A stretch of DNA of 64,000 nt, taken from positions 124,001-188,000 of the forward strand of contig NZ_STGK01000004.1 in NCBI RefSeq assembly GCF_004919105.1. Direction: 5' to 3'. Position 1 is the first letter of the stretch; every line of letters begins with the position of its first letter. The position numbers and the translations under genes are program-made. Under the pieces are notes generated by a model. It did no database searches. It was not told the origin of the DNA and saw only the letters and a list, made by a program, of their open reading frames with translations. This DNA is from Nocardioides sp. GY 10113. Its GTDB lineage: Bacteria; Actinomycetota; Actinomycetes; Propionibacteriales; Nocardioidaceae. This document shows, piece after piece, positions 37,177 through 46,298 of the stretch.

Positions 37177-37689
37177 GTGGGGCTGAGGACGTGGTGGCGC
37201 CGGACGCGGGGGGACGACGCGGCCGATGAGCTCGTCGTGCCCGCGCCCCCGACCGAGCAGGACGTGCTCGCCGCGCTGAACCAGATCAACGCCACGCTGG
37301 CCGAGCAGAACGCGCCACCGGTCGTGGTCTCCCGGGTGGTCCGGGTCGCCCGCACCATCCACCAGACCCTGCCGCGGCTGCGCGAGCTGGGGCTGGGCAG
37401 CGAGGAGGGGTACGCCGTGGTCGCCACCGCCACCGACTACCTGCCCGAGGCGCTCCAGGGCTACCTGCGACTGCCCCGGGAGTGGGCGGACACCCGCCCC
37501 ATCGACGGTCAGAAGACGGCGCTGCTGATCCTGATCGACCAGCTCGAGCTGCTCGGTGCGACGATGGACAAGATCCTCGACGCCGCCAACCGGGCCGACG
37601 CGCAGGCGCTGGTCGCCCACGGCCGGTTCCTGCAGGCGAGGTTTGGGCACTCCTCCGACGGCGGCGACCTGCGGCTGGAGGCGCCATGA
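37177..37689 (+). CDS. XpaC-like partner of TelA, hypothetical
   Basis: This 170-residue protein has a basic N-terminus (LRTWWRRTRG) and a helical body. The segment YLPEALQGYLRLPREW recalls the XpaC family that accompanies TelA in Bacillus and other firmicutes; this is a resemblance, not a demonstrated family match. GTG 37177 follows GAGGAGCG. It overlaps the AAA gene start by four bases, so it is translated with it. Confidence 0.6.
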   Translation: MGLRTWWRRTRGDDAADELVVPAPPTEQDVLAALNQINATLAEQNAPPVVVSRVVRVARTIHQTLPRLRELGLGSEEGYAVVATATDYLPEALQGYLRLPREWADTRPIDGQKTALLILIDQLELLGATMDKILDAANRADAQALVAHGRFLQARFGHSSDGGDLRLEAP

Positions 37690-39194
37690 CGCGCAAGGGG
37701 ACCCGCCGGGGGAGCAGCGGTACGACGACCCTGCGCGACGCCCTCGACCGGCTGGTCGCGGCGGCGACCGCCGCCGGCATCGACGCCGACGCCGCCCGCA
37801 CCGAGGGCGAGGCGCTGGCCGCCACCGTCGCCGAGCCGAGCAAGGGCGCCTTCCTCGACTGGGCCGAGCAGACCGGCCGCGACGGCGGAGCCTCCGCGTT
37901 CTTCGACGCCGCTGTCTCCGGGCGGCGCTACCGGGTCGGCCCGACGCCGGCCATGGCGCTGCTCGCGCTGGAGCACCCGGGGCTGGCGCCGTCGTACGCG
38001 ACCGCGTTGAGCGAGGTGGCCCTGGCGGCCAGCCGGCTCGGCGCGGCCGACCCGCGCGCCGTCGGGAACGCGGCGATGGCCGCGGCCGCCCAGCTGCCGG
38101 GGACCGTGCGGGGTCCGGAGGTTTCGAGGCTCGCTCCGCTCGCACCTCAACCACCGGACCGGCTCGCTCCGCTCGCACCTCAACCACTGGACGACGCCCC
38201 GCTGGTTGAGGTGCGAGGCCGCCCGCGGCCGAGCCTCGAAACCGAGGGGTCGCAGACCGCCGCCGCACCGGTGCCCGAGGTCGCGGAGCCCGAGCCCGCC
38301 GACGACCCGCGGACCGTCGAGGAGCTGCTCGCCGAGCTCGACGAGCTGATCGGCCTCGCCACGGTCAAGGGGGAGATCCGCCGGCAGGCCGCCGTGCTCC
38401 GGGTGGAAGGGCTGCGCCAGGCGGCCGGCCTGGAGACCCCGACGATCACCCGGCACCTGGTCTTCAACGGCAACCCCGGCACCGGCAAGACCACGGTGGC
38501 CCGGCTGGTCGCCGGCATCTACCGCGCGCTGGGCCTGCTCACCAAGGGCCAGCTGGTGGAGGTGGACCGCTCCGAGCTGGTCGCCGGCTACCTGGGCCAG
38601 ACCGCCGCGAAGACCGCCGAGGTGGTCGCCAGCGCCGAGGGCGGGGTGCTCTTCATCGATGAGGCCTATGCCCTGGCCGGCGACCAGTACGGCAAGGAGG
38701 CCATCGACACCCTGGTCAAGGAGATGGAGGACAAGCGCGACGACCTGGTCGTCATCGTCGCCGGCTACCCCGTCCCGATGGCCGTCTTCATCAGCGAGAA
38801 CCCGGGCCTGGAGAGCCGCTTCCGGACCACCCTGGACTTCGTCGACTACACCGACGAGGAGCTGGTCGCGATCTTCGAGAAGATGGCCGCCGGCGCCGAC
38901 TACGACGCCGACGCCGACGTGCTGGACCGGCTGCGCGAGATCCTCGCCGGGGCCGAGCGCGGCCCGTCCTTCGGCAACGCGCGCTTCGTGCGCAACCTGC
39001 TCGAGGCGGCCGTCGGGCACCACGCCTGGCGACTGCGCGAGGTGGCCGAGCCGACCCTGGAGGAGCTGCGGCGGCTCGAGCCCGACGACCTGCGCGGTAC
39101 CGAAGAGGCCGAGAGCGCCGGCGACGCCGAGGAGCCCGAGACGGACGCGGGCACGATCGACCTGGTCGCCACCGACGGAGGAGACGCACCGTGA
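37686..39194 (+). CDS. AAA+ ATPase of the CbxX/CfxQ family
   Basis: This 502-residue ATPase has Walker A NGNPGTGKTT at residues 261-270, Walker B VLFIDEAYAL (321-330), a following KEMEDKRDDLVVIVAGY sensor region and an arginine-finger-type ESRFRTTLDF, as in rubisco-activase-like CbxX proteins. Residues 1-140 are a helical domain I cannot name. Residues 145-187 are a repeat-derived linker created by a palindromic element in the gene. It overlaps both neighbours by four bases. Likely remodels a partner of the operon. Confidence 0.9.
   Translation: MTRKGTRRGSSGTTTLRDALDRLVAAATAAGIDADAARTEGEALAATVAEPSKGAFLDWAEQTGRDGGASAFFDAAVSGRRYRVGPTPAMALLALEHPGLAPSYATALSEVALAASRLGAADPRAVGNAAMAAAAQLPGTVRGPEVSRLAPLAPQPPDRLAPLAPQPLDDAPLVEVRGRPRPSLETEGSQTAAAPVPEVAEPEPADDPRTVEELLAELDELIGLATVKGEIRRQAAVLRVEGLRQAAGLETPTITRHLVFNGNPGTGKTTVARLVAGIYRALGLLTKGQLVEVDRSELVAGYLGQTAAKTAEVVASAEGGVLFIDEAYALAGDQYGKEAIDTLVKEMEDKRDDLVVIVAGYPVPMAVFISENPGLESRFRTTLDFVDYTDEELVAIFEKMAAGADYDADADVLDRLREILAGAERGPSFGNARFVRNLLEAAVGHHAWRLREVAEPTLEELRRLEPDDLRGTEEAESAGDAEEPETDAGTIDLVATDGGDAP
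38120..38243. repeat. Palindromic repeat element inside the AAA gene
   Basis: The ends (38120-38133 and 38230-38243) are perfect 14-bp inverted repeats starting GGTTTCGAGGCTCG. Inside, a 27-base sequence occurs twice at 33-base spacing (38128 and 38161), and CGCACCTCAACCA is matched in reverse at 38203-38215. I associate this pattern with a Nocardioides intergenic element. Here it is within a gene and keeps the frame open, adding a Pro/Leu/Ala linker. Confidence 0.8.
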
Positions 39195-40492
39195 GCCAGC
39201 CCGTCGCGGCCCCGCCCGCCCAGCAGCCCGCACCGCCGCCGTCGGCAGGGGCGGTCCGCGTCGACGGCACCGGTACGCCGGTCGCCGCCGACCCGGGCGC
39301 CGCGCCGGCGTTCGTCGACACCCCGGCGCTGCTGGCCCGCTGGCAGGGGATCGGGATCGCCGTCGTCGCCGCCTTCGCGGTGGTCGCCGCGCTGCTCCAG
39401 ATCCTGGCCTGGCAGGCCGACGGGCGCGCCGCGGACGACACCGAGCAGCTGGTCCGGGTCCAGGAGATCCAGTCGTCGCTGCTGCGCGCCGACGCGCTGT
39501 CCACCAACACCTACCTGGTCGCCGGCCTGGAATCGGCCGAGAAGCGCGCCGAGTACGACGACGCGATCGACGAGGTGCTCGCCCTGATCGCCGACGCGGC
39601 CGAGGCGCAGCCCGCCGACCGGGCGGCGCTGGCCGCGCTCAACACCCAGGTCAACGACTACGCCACCGGCATCGCCCAGGCGCGGGTCAACAACCGCCTC
39701 GGCAACCCGGTCGGGGCGGCGTACCAGACCCAGGCCAGCGACCAGCTGCGCACGCAGGCGCGGCCGATCCTGGACAACCTGGTGGCCGCGAACACCGAGC
39801 GCGCCGAGGGGGCGATGAACTCGTACCACCCCGTGTGGCTGGCGCTGGCCGGGATCGCCGCGCTGGTGGCGCTGTGGTGGCTCAACCGGCAGCTGGCCCG
39901 CGCCTTCCGGCGCCGGCTCAACCGGGGCCTCGTCGCCGCCGGCGTGCTGGTCCTGCTGGTCACCCTCGCCACCACGCTGCTGGCCTGGTTCGAGGACAAC
40001 GCCAACGAGGACCTGCGCGACGGGGCGTTCGCGACCGCGGTCGACAGCGCGGCCGCCCGCACCGCGGCGAACGACGCCAAGGCCAACGAGAGCCTGCGCC
40101 TCATCCTGCGCGGCTCGGGCCAGACGGCGGAGGACAACTGGGCGCTGGCGGCGAGCACGGTGCGGGAGGACGCACCGTCGGCCGCGCTGGGCCCGTGGCG
40201 CACCTACGTCGAGCGCCACCGGGCGATCGTGACGAAGGACGAGAGCAACGACTGGGAGGGGGCGGTCCGGCTGGCCACGACCGCGGGCAAGGGCGGCTCG
40301 ACCGCGCCGCTGGACCAGGTCGACGCCACCCTGCAGGACTCGGTGGACGCCGCCGCGAGCGACGCGACCGCCGGCCTGCGCGGCGACCGCTGGTTGACCC
40401 TGACCCTCGGGCTGCTGACCGCCCTGGTCGGCGCCGCGGCCGCCTTCGCCGTCGCGCACGGCATCGGCGTGCGGCGCAAGGAGTTCCTGTGA
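39191..40492 (+). CDS. glnX: GlnX-type four-helix membrane sensor
   Basis: This 433-residue protein has transmembrane segments near residues 52-73, 214-231, 246-266 and 402-424, giving two external domains of about 140 and 135 residues. With the lipoprotein next to it and PknG downstream it matches mycobacterial GlnX, which relays amino-acid binding by GlnH to PknG. The external domains are helical (QSSLLRADALSTNTYLVAGLESAEKRAEY), like bacterial chemoreceptor sensor domains. Assignment rests on topology and context. The start and stop overlap the neighbours by four bases each. Confidence 0.8.
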   Translation: MSQPVAAPPAQQPAPPPSAGAVRVDGTGTPVAADPGAAPAFVDTPALLARWQGIGIAVVAAFAVVAALLQILAWQADGRAADDTEQLVRVQEIQSSLLRADALSTNTYLVAGLESAEKRAEYDDAIDEVLALIADAAEAQPADRAALAALNTQVNDYATGIAQARVNNRLGNPVGAAYQTQASDQLRTQARPILDNLVAANTERAEGAMNSYHPVWLALAGIAALVALWWLNRQLARAFRRRLNRGLVAAGVLVLLVTLATTLLAWFEDNANEDLRDGAFATAVDSAAARTAANDAKANESLRLILRGSGQTAEDNWALAASTVREDAPSAALGPWRTYVERHRAIVTKDESNDWEGAVRLATTAGKGGSTAPLDQVDATLQDSVDAAASDATAGLRGDRWLTLTLGLLTALVGAAAAFAVAHGIGVRRKEFL

Positions 40493-41457
40493 GCGCCCGG
40501 GTCGGCGGGCGACGCGCCGGAGCACGCGGCGCGCGCCTGGCCGTCCTCGTGCTCGCGGTGGCGCTCGCCACGCTCCTCGCCGCCTGCGGGTACGACGCCA
40601 CGCCGGTCCCCGAGCCGGCGGCGCAGGCCCAGTCCACCCCGGAACCGCCGGACTGCTCCACGACCCCGGCCGACCTGCGCTCCTACGCCCCCTCCCGCAG
40701 CGGCGGCGCGGCGCTGGCCCGGATCCGCAAAGCCGACAGGCTGGTCGTCGGGGTCTCCGCCGACACCCTGCTGATGGGCTCGCGCAACCCCGAGACCAAC
40801 CGGATCGAGGGCTTCGACATCGACCTCGCCCAGCGGATCGCCGACGAGGTCGGCGTACCGCTCCAGCTCCGGGTGATCAGCGCCGCGGACCGGATCCCGC
40901 TCCTGCAGGGCGGCGACCTCGACCTGGTGGTCCGCAACATGACCATCAACTGCGACCGCTGGACGCAGGTCGCGTTCTCCGCGGAGTACTACCACTCCGG
41001 CCAGAAGGTGCTGCTCCGCTCCGACCTCGCGAAGGGCTACAACGGCCCGGCCGACCTGGCGGGCGTCACGGTCTGTGCCCCGGCCGGCACCACCAGCATC
41101 CAGAACATCCAGGACGAGGAGCCGGAGGCCGAAGCGGTCGCCGCCGTCAACCACACCGGCTGCCTGGTGAAGTTCCAGCAGGGCGAGGTCGACGCGATCA
41201 CCGGCGACGACGTGGTCCTGGCCGGCCTCGCCGCCCAGGACCCCTACGCCCTCGTGCCCCAGCAGCGGGCCTTCACCGCCGAGCCGTACGGCGTCGCCGC
41301 GAACAGCAAGGACGTCGACCTGGTCGCGTTCGTCAACGCCGTCCTGCAGGACTACCTGGCCGACGGCGGTTGGCGACGCTCCTACGACCGCTGGCTCGGG
41401 CCCTACCTGGGGGCCCCCGACGCCAGCAACCCGCCGGCCCCGCGCTACGGACGCTGA
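40489..41457 (+). CDS. glnH: GlnH-type amino-acid binding lipoprotein (SBP family 3)
   Basis: This 322-residue lipoprotein (lipobox LLAAC, Cys33) is a family 3 solute-binding protein: VVGVSADTLLMG, RIEGFDIDLAQRIADEVGVPL, LLQGGDLDLVVRNMTINCDRWTQVAFSAEYYHSGQKVL, GVTVCAPAGTTSIQNI and GEVDAITGDDVVLAGLA. In mycobacteria the GlnH homologue binds aspartate/glutamate and signals through GlnX to PknG. No ABC permease or ATPase is adjacent, which supports sensing rather than transport. GTG 40489 overlaps the glnX stop. Confidence 0.88.
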   Translation: MSARVGGRRAGARGARLAVLVLAVALATLLAACGYDATPVPEPAAQAQSTPEPPDCSTTPADLRSYAPSRSGGAALARIRKADRLVVGVSADTLLMGSRNPETNRIEGFDIDLAQRIADEVGVPLQLRVISAADRIPLLQGGDLDLVVRNMTINCDRWTQVAFSAEYYHSGQKVLLRSDLAKGYNGPADLAGVTVCAPAGTTSIQNIQDEEPEAEAVAAVNHTGCLVKFQQGEVDAITGDDVVLAGLAAQDPYALVPQQRAFTAEPYGVAANSKDVDLVAFVNAVLQDYLADGGWRRSYDRWLGPYLGAPDASNPPAPRYGR

Positions 41458-41467
41458 GGTGGCACCG

Positions 41468-42586
41468 ATGAGCGCGACGACCGCCACCGCCCCGGCCGCC
41501 CCCGGCAAGCTCGGCGACGCCCTGGAGCCCGTCGAGATCCAGGCCTACCTGGCCGACCTCGACACCTGGCTGCGGGTACGCCGCGACGAGCTGCACGAGC
41601 TCGACGCCGCCGCGCTGGCCGCCGACCGCGGGGGAGAGCTGGCCGGCGACATGGCGCTGGCCCTGGCGCTGTGGAAGGCGATCACCGACCGCCACCAGCT
41701 CGTCTTCGCCACCTGGGACGGCGGCCGCGTGCTGCGCCAGGAGCGGGAGCGGATCGGCGCCCTGATCTGGGGCCGGCTCGACGGCGCCAGCGAGCTGCCG
41801 GGCGGCCTCGCGGTCTCGCTGCCCGAGGCCTGCCGGCTCTGCGACGCGCTCACCGGGCAGCTGCGCACCCGGCTCGCGCTGGCTCCCGACGCGGACGCGG
41901 ACGCGGCCCGGATCCGCGCCCTGCGGGCCCAGCTGGAGCGGATCCGCGACCAGGTCGGCCTGGAGCCGGCCCCCGCCCGCGACGCGGCGGTGCAGCGGCT
42001 GGCCGGCCTGATGGCGCGGCTCGACGCGATCGCGGTGAAGGCCGAGCGCGGCGGCGACGTCGGCGGGCTCCTCGATCCGTTCGAGGTGGAGGCGACCACC
42101 TACGAGCGCGACCTGATCGTCGGCAACGCCCGCCGCCGTGACGCCCGCGACCAGGTGCTCTCCGCGCGCGAGCTGCGTGCCGACCTCGAGGCCCGCGAGG
42201 CGGCGTTGGCGAAGCTGGCGCAGACCTGCGTGAGCACCGTCGACCCGGCCCCGCGCTACGCCGTGCCCGACGTCTCCGCGCTCGGGCCGGTGCCGGTCAC
42301 GCCCGAGGAGATCGGCGGCTACCTGACCCGGCTGGACCGCGTCTCCCAGGCACTGGAGCTGGCCCAGCACAAGTACGCCGACGCGCTGGCCGAGCACACC
42401 CAGCTGCTCGACCTGCTGGAGGCGTGGGTGGCCAAGGCCCGCGCCGCCGGCGTCGCCGACCTGCCCGACCTGGTCGCCAGCGAGCGGCAGGCACGCGAGG
42501 TGCTGGCCCGCCGACCCGCGCCGATGGCGGTGGCGCGACAGCTCGTGACGACGTACCAGACCTGGCTCGCGAAGGAGATCTCATGA
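41468..42586 (+). CDS. Helical cytoplasmic protein of unknown function between glnH and pknG
   Basis: This 372-residue protein is almost entirely alpha-helical with Ala/Leu/Arg/Glu heptads, suggesting long coiled coils. There is no signal or membrane segment. Notable segments are YLADLDTWLRVRRDELHEL and PPVPVT-like VPVTPEEIGGYLTRLDRVSQALELAQHKYADAL. ATG 41468 has GAGGTGG before it; GTG 41459 is in frame. It overlaps pknG by four bases, so it is a likely partner of the kinase. I recognise no family. Confidence 0.7.
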   Translation: MSATTATAPAAPGKLGDALEPVEIQAYLADLDTWLRVRRDELHELDAAALAADRGGELAGDMALALALWKAITDRHQLVFATWDGGRVLRQERERIGALIWGRLDGASELPGGLAVSLPEACRLCDALTGQLRTRLALAPDADADAARIRALRAQLERIRDQVGLEPAPARDAAVQRLAGLMARLDAIAVKAERGGDVGGLLDPFEVEATTYERDLIVGNARRRDARDQVLSARELRADLEAREAALAKLAQTCVSTVDPAPRYAVPDVSALGPVPVTPEEIGGYLTRLDRVSQALELAQHKYADALAEHTQLLDLLEAWVAKARAAGVADLPDLVASERQAREVLARRPAPMAVARQLVTTYQTWLAKEIS

Positions 42587-45072
42587 GCGGGACGAGCGGC
42601 GCCTGCGCGCAGCCCGGCTGCACCGGCTCGGTGGTGGACGGCTACTGCGACGTCTGCGGGATGCCCGGCCAGGGCGGCGCGAGCAGCGGGATCGCCACGG
42701 CGACGGCGGGGCCGGTCGCGTCCGACGCCGCCGCCGTCTCCGCGCCGCCGACCGCCCGGCCGCCGGCTCCCGACGGCTCCCCGTGCACCCAGGCCGGCTG
42801 CACCGGTGCCATCCTGGACGGCTACTGCGACGTCTGCGGCACCCCGGCCCAGCCCAACGTGGCGGTCTCCGAGCTGAGCGCGCTGGCCACCGCGGCCCAG
42901 TCGTTCACGCAGGCGGCGCCGCTGACCGGGGCCGACGGCTCCGTCGCGACCTCCTCGAGCCGGGTCCAGTCCGCGCCGATCGGCTCCCGACGGGCCGGCT
43001 CGACCGGCTCGACCGCGACCCGTCGTACCCGCACCGGGTCGCAGCGGATGCGGGCCGCCCGGCTCGGCGCCGGCCTGACCACGGTGCCGCCGGCGGCACC
43101 GGTGGACGCGGCCGCGGCGATCATGGTCAACCCGCAGGTGCCCGAGGACAAGCGCTCCTGCGCCAAGTGCGGCCACGCGGTGGGCCGCGGCATCGACGGC
43201 CAGCCCGGGCGCAGCGAGGGGTTCTGCCCGCAGTGCGGCACCCGGTTCTCGTTCACCCCCAAGCTGGTGGCGGGCGACCTGGTGGCCGGGCAGTACGAGG
43301 TCGCCGGGGCGCTGGCCCACGGCGGCCTCGGCTGGATCTACCTGGCCCGCGACCGCAACGTCTCCAACCGCTGGGTGGTGCTCAAGGGGCTGCTCAACGC
43401 CGGCGATCCCGACGCGCTGGCGGCGGCGATCGCCGAGCAGCAGTTCCTCGCCCAGGTCGAGCACCCCTCGATCGTGGAGATCTACAACTTCGTCACCCAC
43501 GAGGGTGCCGGCTACATCGTCATGGAGTACGTCGGCGGCAGCTCGCTGAAGCAGATCCTCAAGCAGCGGATGGCCGCGAACGGCGGCGCCTACGACCCGC
43601 TCCCGGTGGACCAGGCGCTCGCCTACATCCTCGAGCTGCTGCCGGCCTTCGCGTACCTGCACGACCTCGGGCTGGTCTACTGCGACTTCAAGCCCGACAA
43701 CATGATCCAGGTCGGCGACGCGATGAAGCTGATCGACCTCGGCGGTGTTCGCCGCATCGACGACCAGGACTCCCCGATCTACGGCACCGTCGGCTACCAG
43801 GCGCCCGAGGTGGCCGAGGTCGGCCCGTCGGTCGCCTCCGACATCTACACGATCGGGCGCACGCTCCTGGTGCTCTGCATGGAGTTCCGGGGCTACCAGG
43901 GCACCTATCTCCACACGCTGCCCTCCCCGGACTCCACGCCGCTGTTCGCGGAGCACGACTCCCTCTACTGGCTGGTCGCCAAGTGCTGCGCGCCGGACCC
44001 GGCGGACCGGTTCGCCTCGATCGACGAGCTGCGCACCCAGGTGCTCGGCGTGCTCCGTGAGGTGGTCGCGCGTGGTCGCGGCGCGACCGCCGCCACCAGC
44101 GCCGCCTCGGTGCTCTTCGAGTCCCCGGCCACCGCGGGCCCCATCGAGGAGTGGCACGAGCTGCCCGGGCTGCGCGTGGACACCACCGACCCCCAGTACG
44201 GGTGGCTCTCCACGCTCGGGGACGAGGAGCCCGAGCGCCGGCGTATGGACCTGCGGTCCGCTCCCGAGGACAGCGCCGAGGTGTGGCTGGCCCGGGCCCG
44301 GGTCGCCCTGGAGCTGGGCGAGCCGGGCCAGGCCCGGGCGTGCGCGAGCAGCCTGCTGTCCGACGACCCGTGGGAGTGGCGGGCGCTGTGGGTGGAGGGG
44401 CTGGCCGCGGTCAGCACCGGCGACTTCGCCACCGCCCAGGCCTCCTTCAACGCCGTCTACCAGCAGGTCCCCGGCGAGCTGGCGCCGAAGCTGGCCCTCG
44501 CCTTCGCCTGCGAGCGCGGCGGGCTGCCGGCGGTCGCCGAGGGCCTGTACCGGGTCTGCCTGGCCACCGACGCCGCCTTCGTCCCGCCGGCCGCCTTCGG
44601 CATCGCGCGGGTGCGGGCGGCGGCTTCCGACACCGCCGGTGCGGTGGCCGCGCTGGACCAGGTGCCGACCACCAGCCGCGGCTACACCGAGAGCCGCCGG
44701 CGACGGGCCGAGGTGCTGCTGGAGGGCAGCGGCCAGGACCTCGCCGTGCTCGACCAGGCGATGCGCACCATCGAGACCGCCCAGCTCGACGGCCCGACCC
44801 GGCAGCGGTTCGTGGTCCGGATCCTGAGCCAGGCGCTGCCGGTGGTCGCCGCGGACCCCCACAGCACGGCGGCACCGGCCCATGCGGCGCCGGGGACCTC
44901 CGGGACCCCCGGTACGTCGGCGCGGATCGGCTCGGTCGAGGCCACCGAGGAGGGCGTGCGCGACGGCCTGGAGGCGGCGCTGCGCGCGCTGGCGCACGAC
45001 GCCGGGGACCGCGTCGAGCGGATCACGCTGGTCAACCGGGCCAACGCCGTACGGAACTGGACGCTGACGTGA
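42583..45072 (+). CDS. pknG: Serine/threonine protein kinase PknG
   Basis: This 829-residue kinase has all PknG parts: two N-terminal GYCDVCG zinc-ribbon repeats (residues 13-26 and 73-86), a rubredoxin-like CxxC pair (193-218), kinase AHGGLGWIYLARD with Lys268, catalytic DFKPDN (Asp368, Lys370), DLGG replacing DFG (385-388), APE (407-409) and a C-terminal TPR region to about 740. In mycobacteria PknG phosphorylates the FHA protein GarA to control glutamate and TCA metabolism. The two extra zinc ribbons are shared with other proteins of this operon. The start overlaps the preceding gene by four bases. Confidence 0.95.
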   Translation: MSGTSGACAQPGCTGSVVDGYCDVCGMPGQGGASSGIATATAGPVASDAAAVSAPPTARPPAPDGSPCTQAGCTGAILDGYCDVCGTPAQPNVAVSELSALATAAQSFTQAAPLTGADGSVATSSSRVQSAPIGSRRAGSTGSTATRRTRTGSQRMRAARLGAGLTTVPPAAPVDAAAAIMVNPQVPEDKRSCAKCGHAVGRGIDGQPGRSEGFCPQCGTRFSFTPKLVAGDLVAGQYEVAGALAHGGLGWIYLARDRNVSNRWVVLKGLLNAGDPDALAAAIAEQQFLAQVEHPSIVEIYNFVTHEGAGYIVMEYVGGSSLKQILKQRMAANGGAYDPLPVDQALAYILELLPAFAYLHDLGLVYCDFKPDNMIQVGDAMKLIDLGGVRRIDDQDSPIYGTVGYQAPEVAEVGPSVASDIYTIGRTLLVLCMEFRGYQGTYLHTLPSPDSTPLFAEHDSLYWLVAKCCAPDPADRFASIDELRTQVLGVLREVVARGRGATAATSAASVLFESPATAGPIEEWHELPGLRVDTTDPQYGWLSTLGDEEPERRRMDLRSAPEDSAEVWLARARVALELGEPGQARACASSLLSDDPWEWRALWVEGLAAVSTGDFATAQASFNAVYQQVPGELAPKLALAFACERGGLPAVAEGLYRVCLATDAAFVPPAAFGIARVRAAASDTAGAVAALDQVPTTSRGYTESRRRRAEVLLEGSGQDLAVLDQAMRTIETAQLDGPTRQRFVVRILSQALPVVAADPHSTAAPAHAAPGTSGTPGTSARIGSVEATEEGVRDGLEAALRALAHDAGDRVERITLVNRANAVRNWTLT

Positions 45073-46298
45073 GCGCCGGCACCGACCCGCTGTGCCCCGC
45101 CTGCGGCACGCCGCTGTCGGCCGGGGCGCGGTTCTGCGAGAGCTGCGGCGCGGCGACCGGGGCGACGGGCGTCGCGGAGCCGGCGTCGCGGCCGTCGTCG
45201 TGGCCGGCGGGCGCGGGGGAGCCGCTCGGGGACGCGCCGATCAGCGCCCCCACCCGGTTGCCGGCCGCGTCGCTGCCGGACCCGCCGGCGATGACCCGGC
45301 GCCCGTGCGCCGAGTGCGGCGGCGAGGTCGGGCCGGACCTGTACTGCACCTCGTGCGGCACCAAGGCGCCCAGCGAGCGCGAGCACTTCCGGGAGCGCCC
45401 GGCGGCCTGGGTGGCCGGCGTCTGCGACCGGGGGATCACCCACGCCCGCAACGAGGACGCGCTGGCGGTCCTCGCGGCACCGGAGCCGGGCTCGCGCGCG
45501 GTGCTCGTGGTGCTGGACGGGGTGTCGAACTCGATCGACTCCGACGTCGCCTCGCTCGCCGGCGCACGCGCCGCCCGCGAGGTGCTGCGCCTCCCGCTGC
45601 CCGCCGGCATGGGCACCCCGGAGAGCCGGGCCGCGGCGGTGGCGAAGACCTTCGCCGACACCGTCCGCGCGGCCAACGCCGCGATCGTGGCCAGCACCGA
45701 CCCCGACTCCCCGAACCCGGCGTCGGCGACCATCGTGGTGGCGGTGCTGGAGGGGTCGCGGCTGCACGTGGCGAACATCGGGGACTCCCGCGCCTACTGG
45801 CTGCCCGACGAGGGCCCCGGCGTCCAGGTGAGCACCGACCACTCCCTGGCGCAGGCCCAGATGGAGGCCGGCGTCCCGCGCGAGGTGGCCGAGTCGTCCC
45901 CGCAGGCGCACGCGATCACCCAGTGGCTGGGCCGGGACAGCCCCGACCTCGAGCCGCGGGTGGCCTCGCTGGACGTGACCGCGCCGGGATGGGTGCTGGT
46001 CTGCTCCGACGGACTGTGGAACTACGCCTCCACCCCCGAGGCGCTCCAGGCCCGGATCGCTGAGACCGGTACCCACGACGCCGGCGACCTGGCGCTCGCC
46101 CTGGTGGCGTTCGCGCACGCCCGCGGAGGCCAGGACAACATCACCGTCGCGCTGGCCCGGGTCGGGCAGAATGCGGACCATCCCGACCCCGGCACGGCGG
46201 CCGCCGACCCGGCCGCCGACGGACCCGGTGCAGCCGATGCACCCGACGTACCCGCAGCACCGCAGCCCACGCCCCAGGGAGGACCCACCGATGGCTGA
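45069..46298 (+). CDS. PP2C-type protein phosphatase with N-terminal zinc ribbons
   Basis: This 409-residue protein begins with two zinc ribbons (CPACG...CESCG, residues 9-27, and CAECG...CTSCG, 80-97), followed by a PP2C domain (about 115-380). Metal-site motifs are present: RGITHARNED, VVLDGVSN, NIGDSRAYW, CSDGLWNY and GGQDNIT. It should dephosphorylate PknG substrates or PknG itself. The tail is Ala/Pro/Asp-rich. GTG 45069 overlaps the pknG stop; its stop overlaps the VWA gene by eight bases. Confidence 0.92.
   Translation: MSAGTDPLCPACGTPLSAGARFCESCGAATGATGVAEPASRPSSWPAGAGEPLGDAPISAPTRLPAASLPDPPAMTRRPCAECGGEVGPDLYCTSCGTKAPSEREHFRERPAAWVAGVCDRGITHARNEDALAVLAAPEPGSRAVLVVLDGVSNSIDSDVASLAGARAAREVLRLPLPAGMGTPESRAAAVAKTFADTVRAANAAIVASTDPDSPNPASATIVVAVLEGSRLHVANIGDSRAYWLPDEGPGVQVSTDHSLAQAQMEAGVPREVAESSPQAHAITQWLGRDSPDLEPRVASLDVTAPGWVLVCSDGLWNYASTPEALQARIAETGTHDAGDLALALVAFAHARGGQDNITVALARVGQNADHPDPGTAAADPAADGPGAADAPDVPAAPQPTPQGGPTDG

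Noticed and set aside
38120..38243. Disruption of the AAA gene by an insertion (pseudogene)
   Set aside because: The frame is open through the element, both domains remain in phase, and the AAA motifs are intact.
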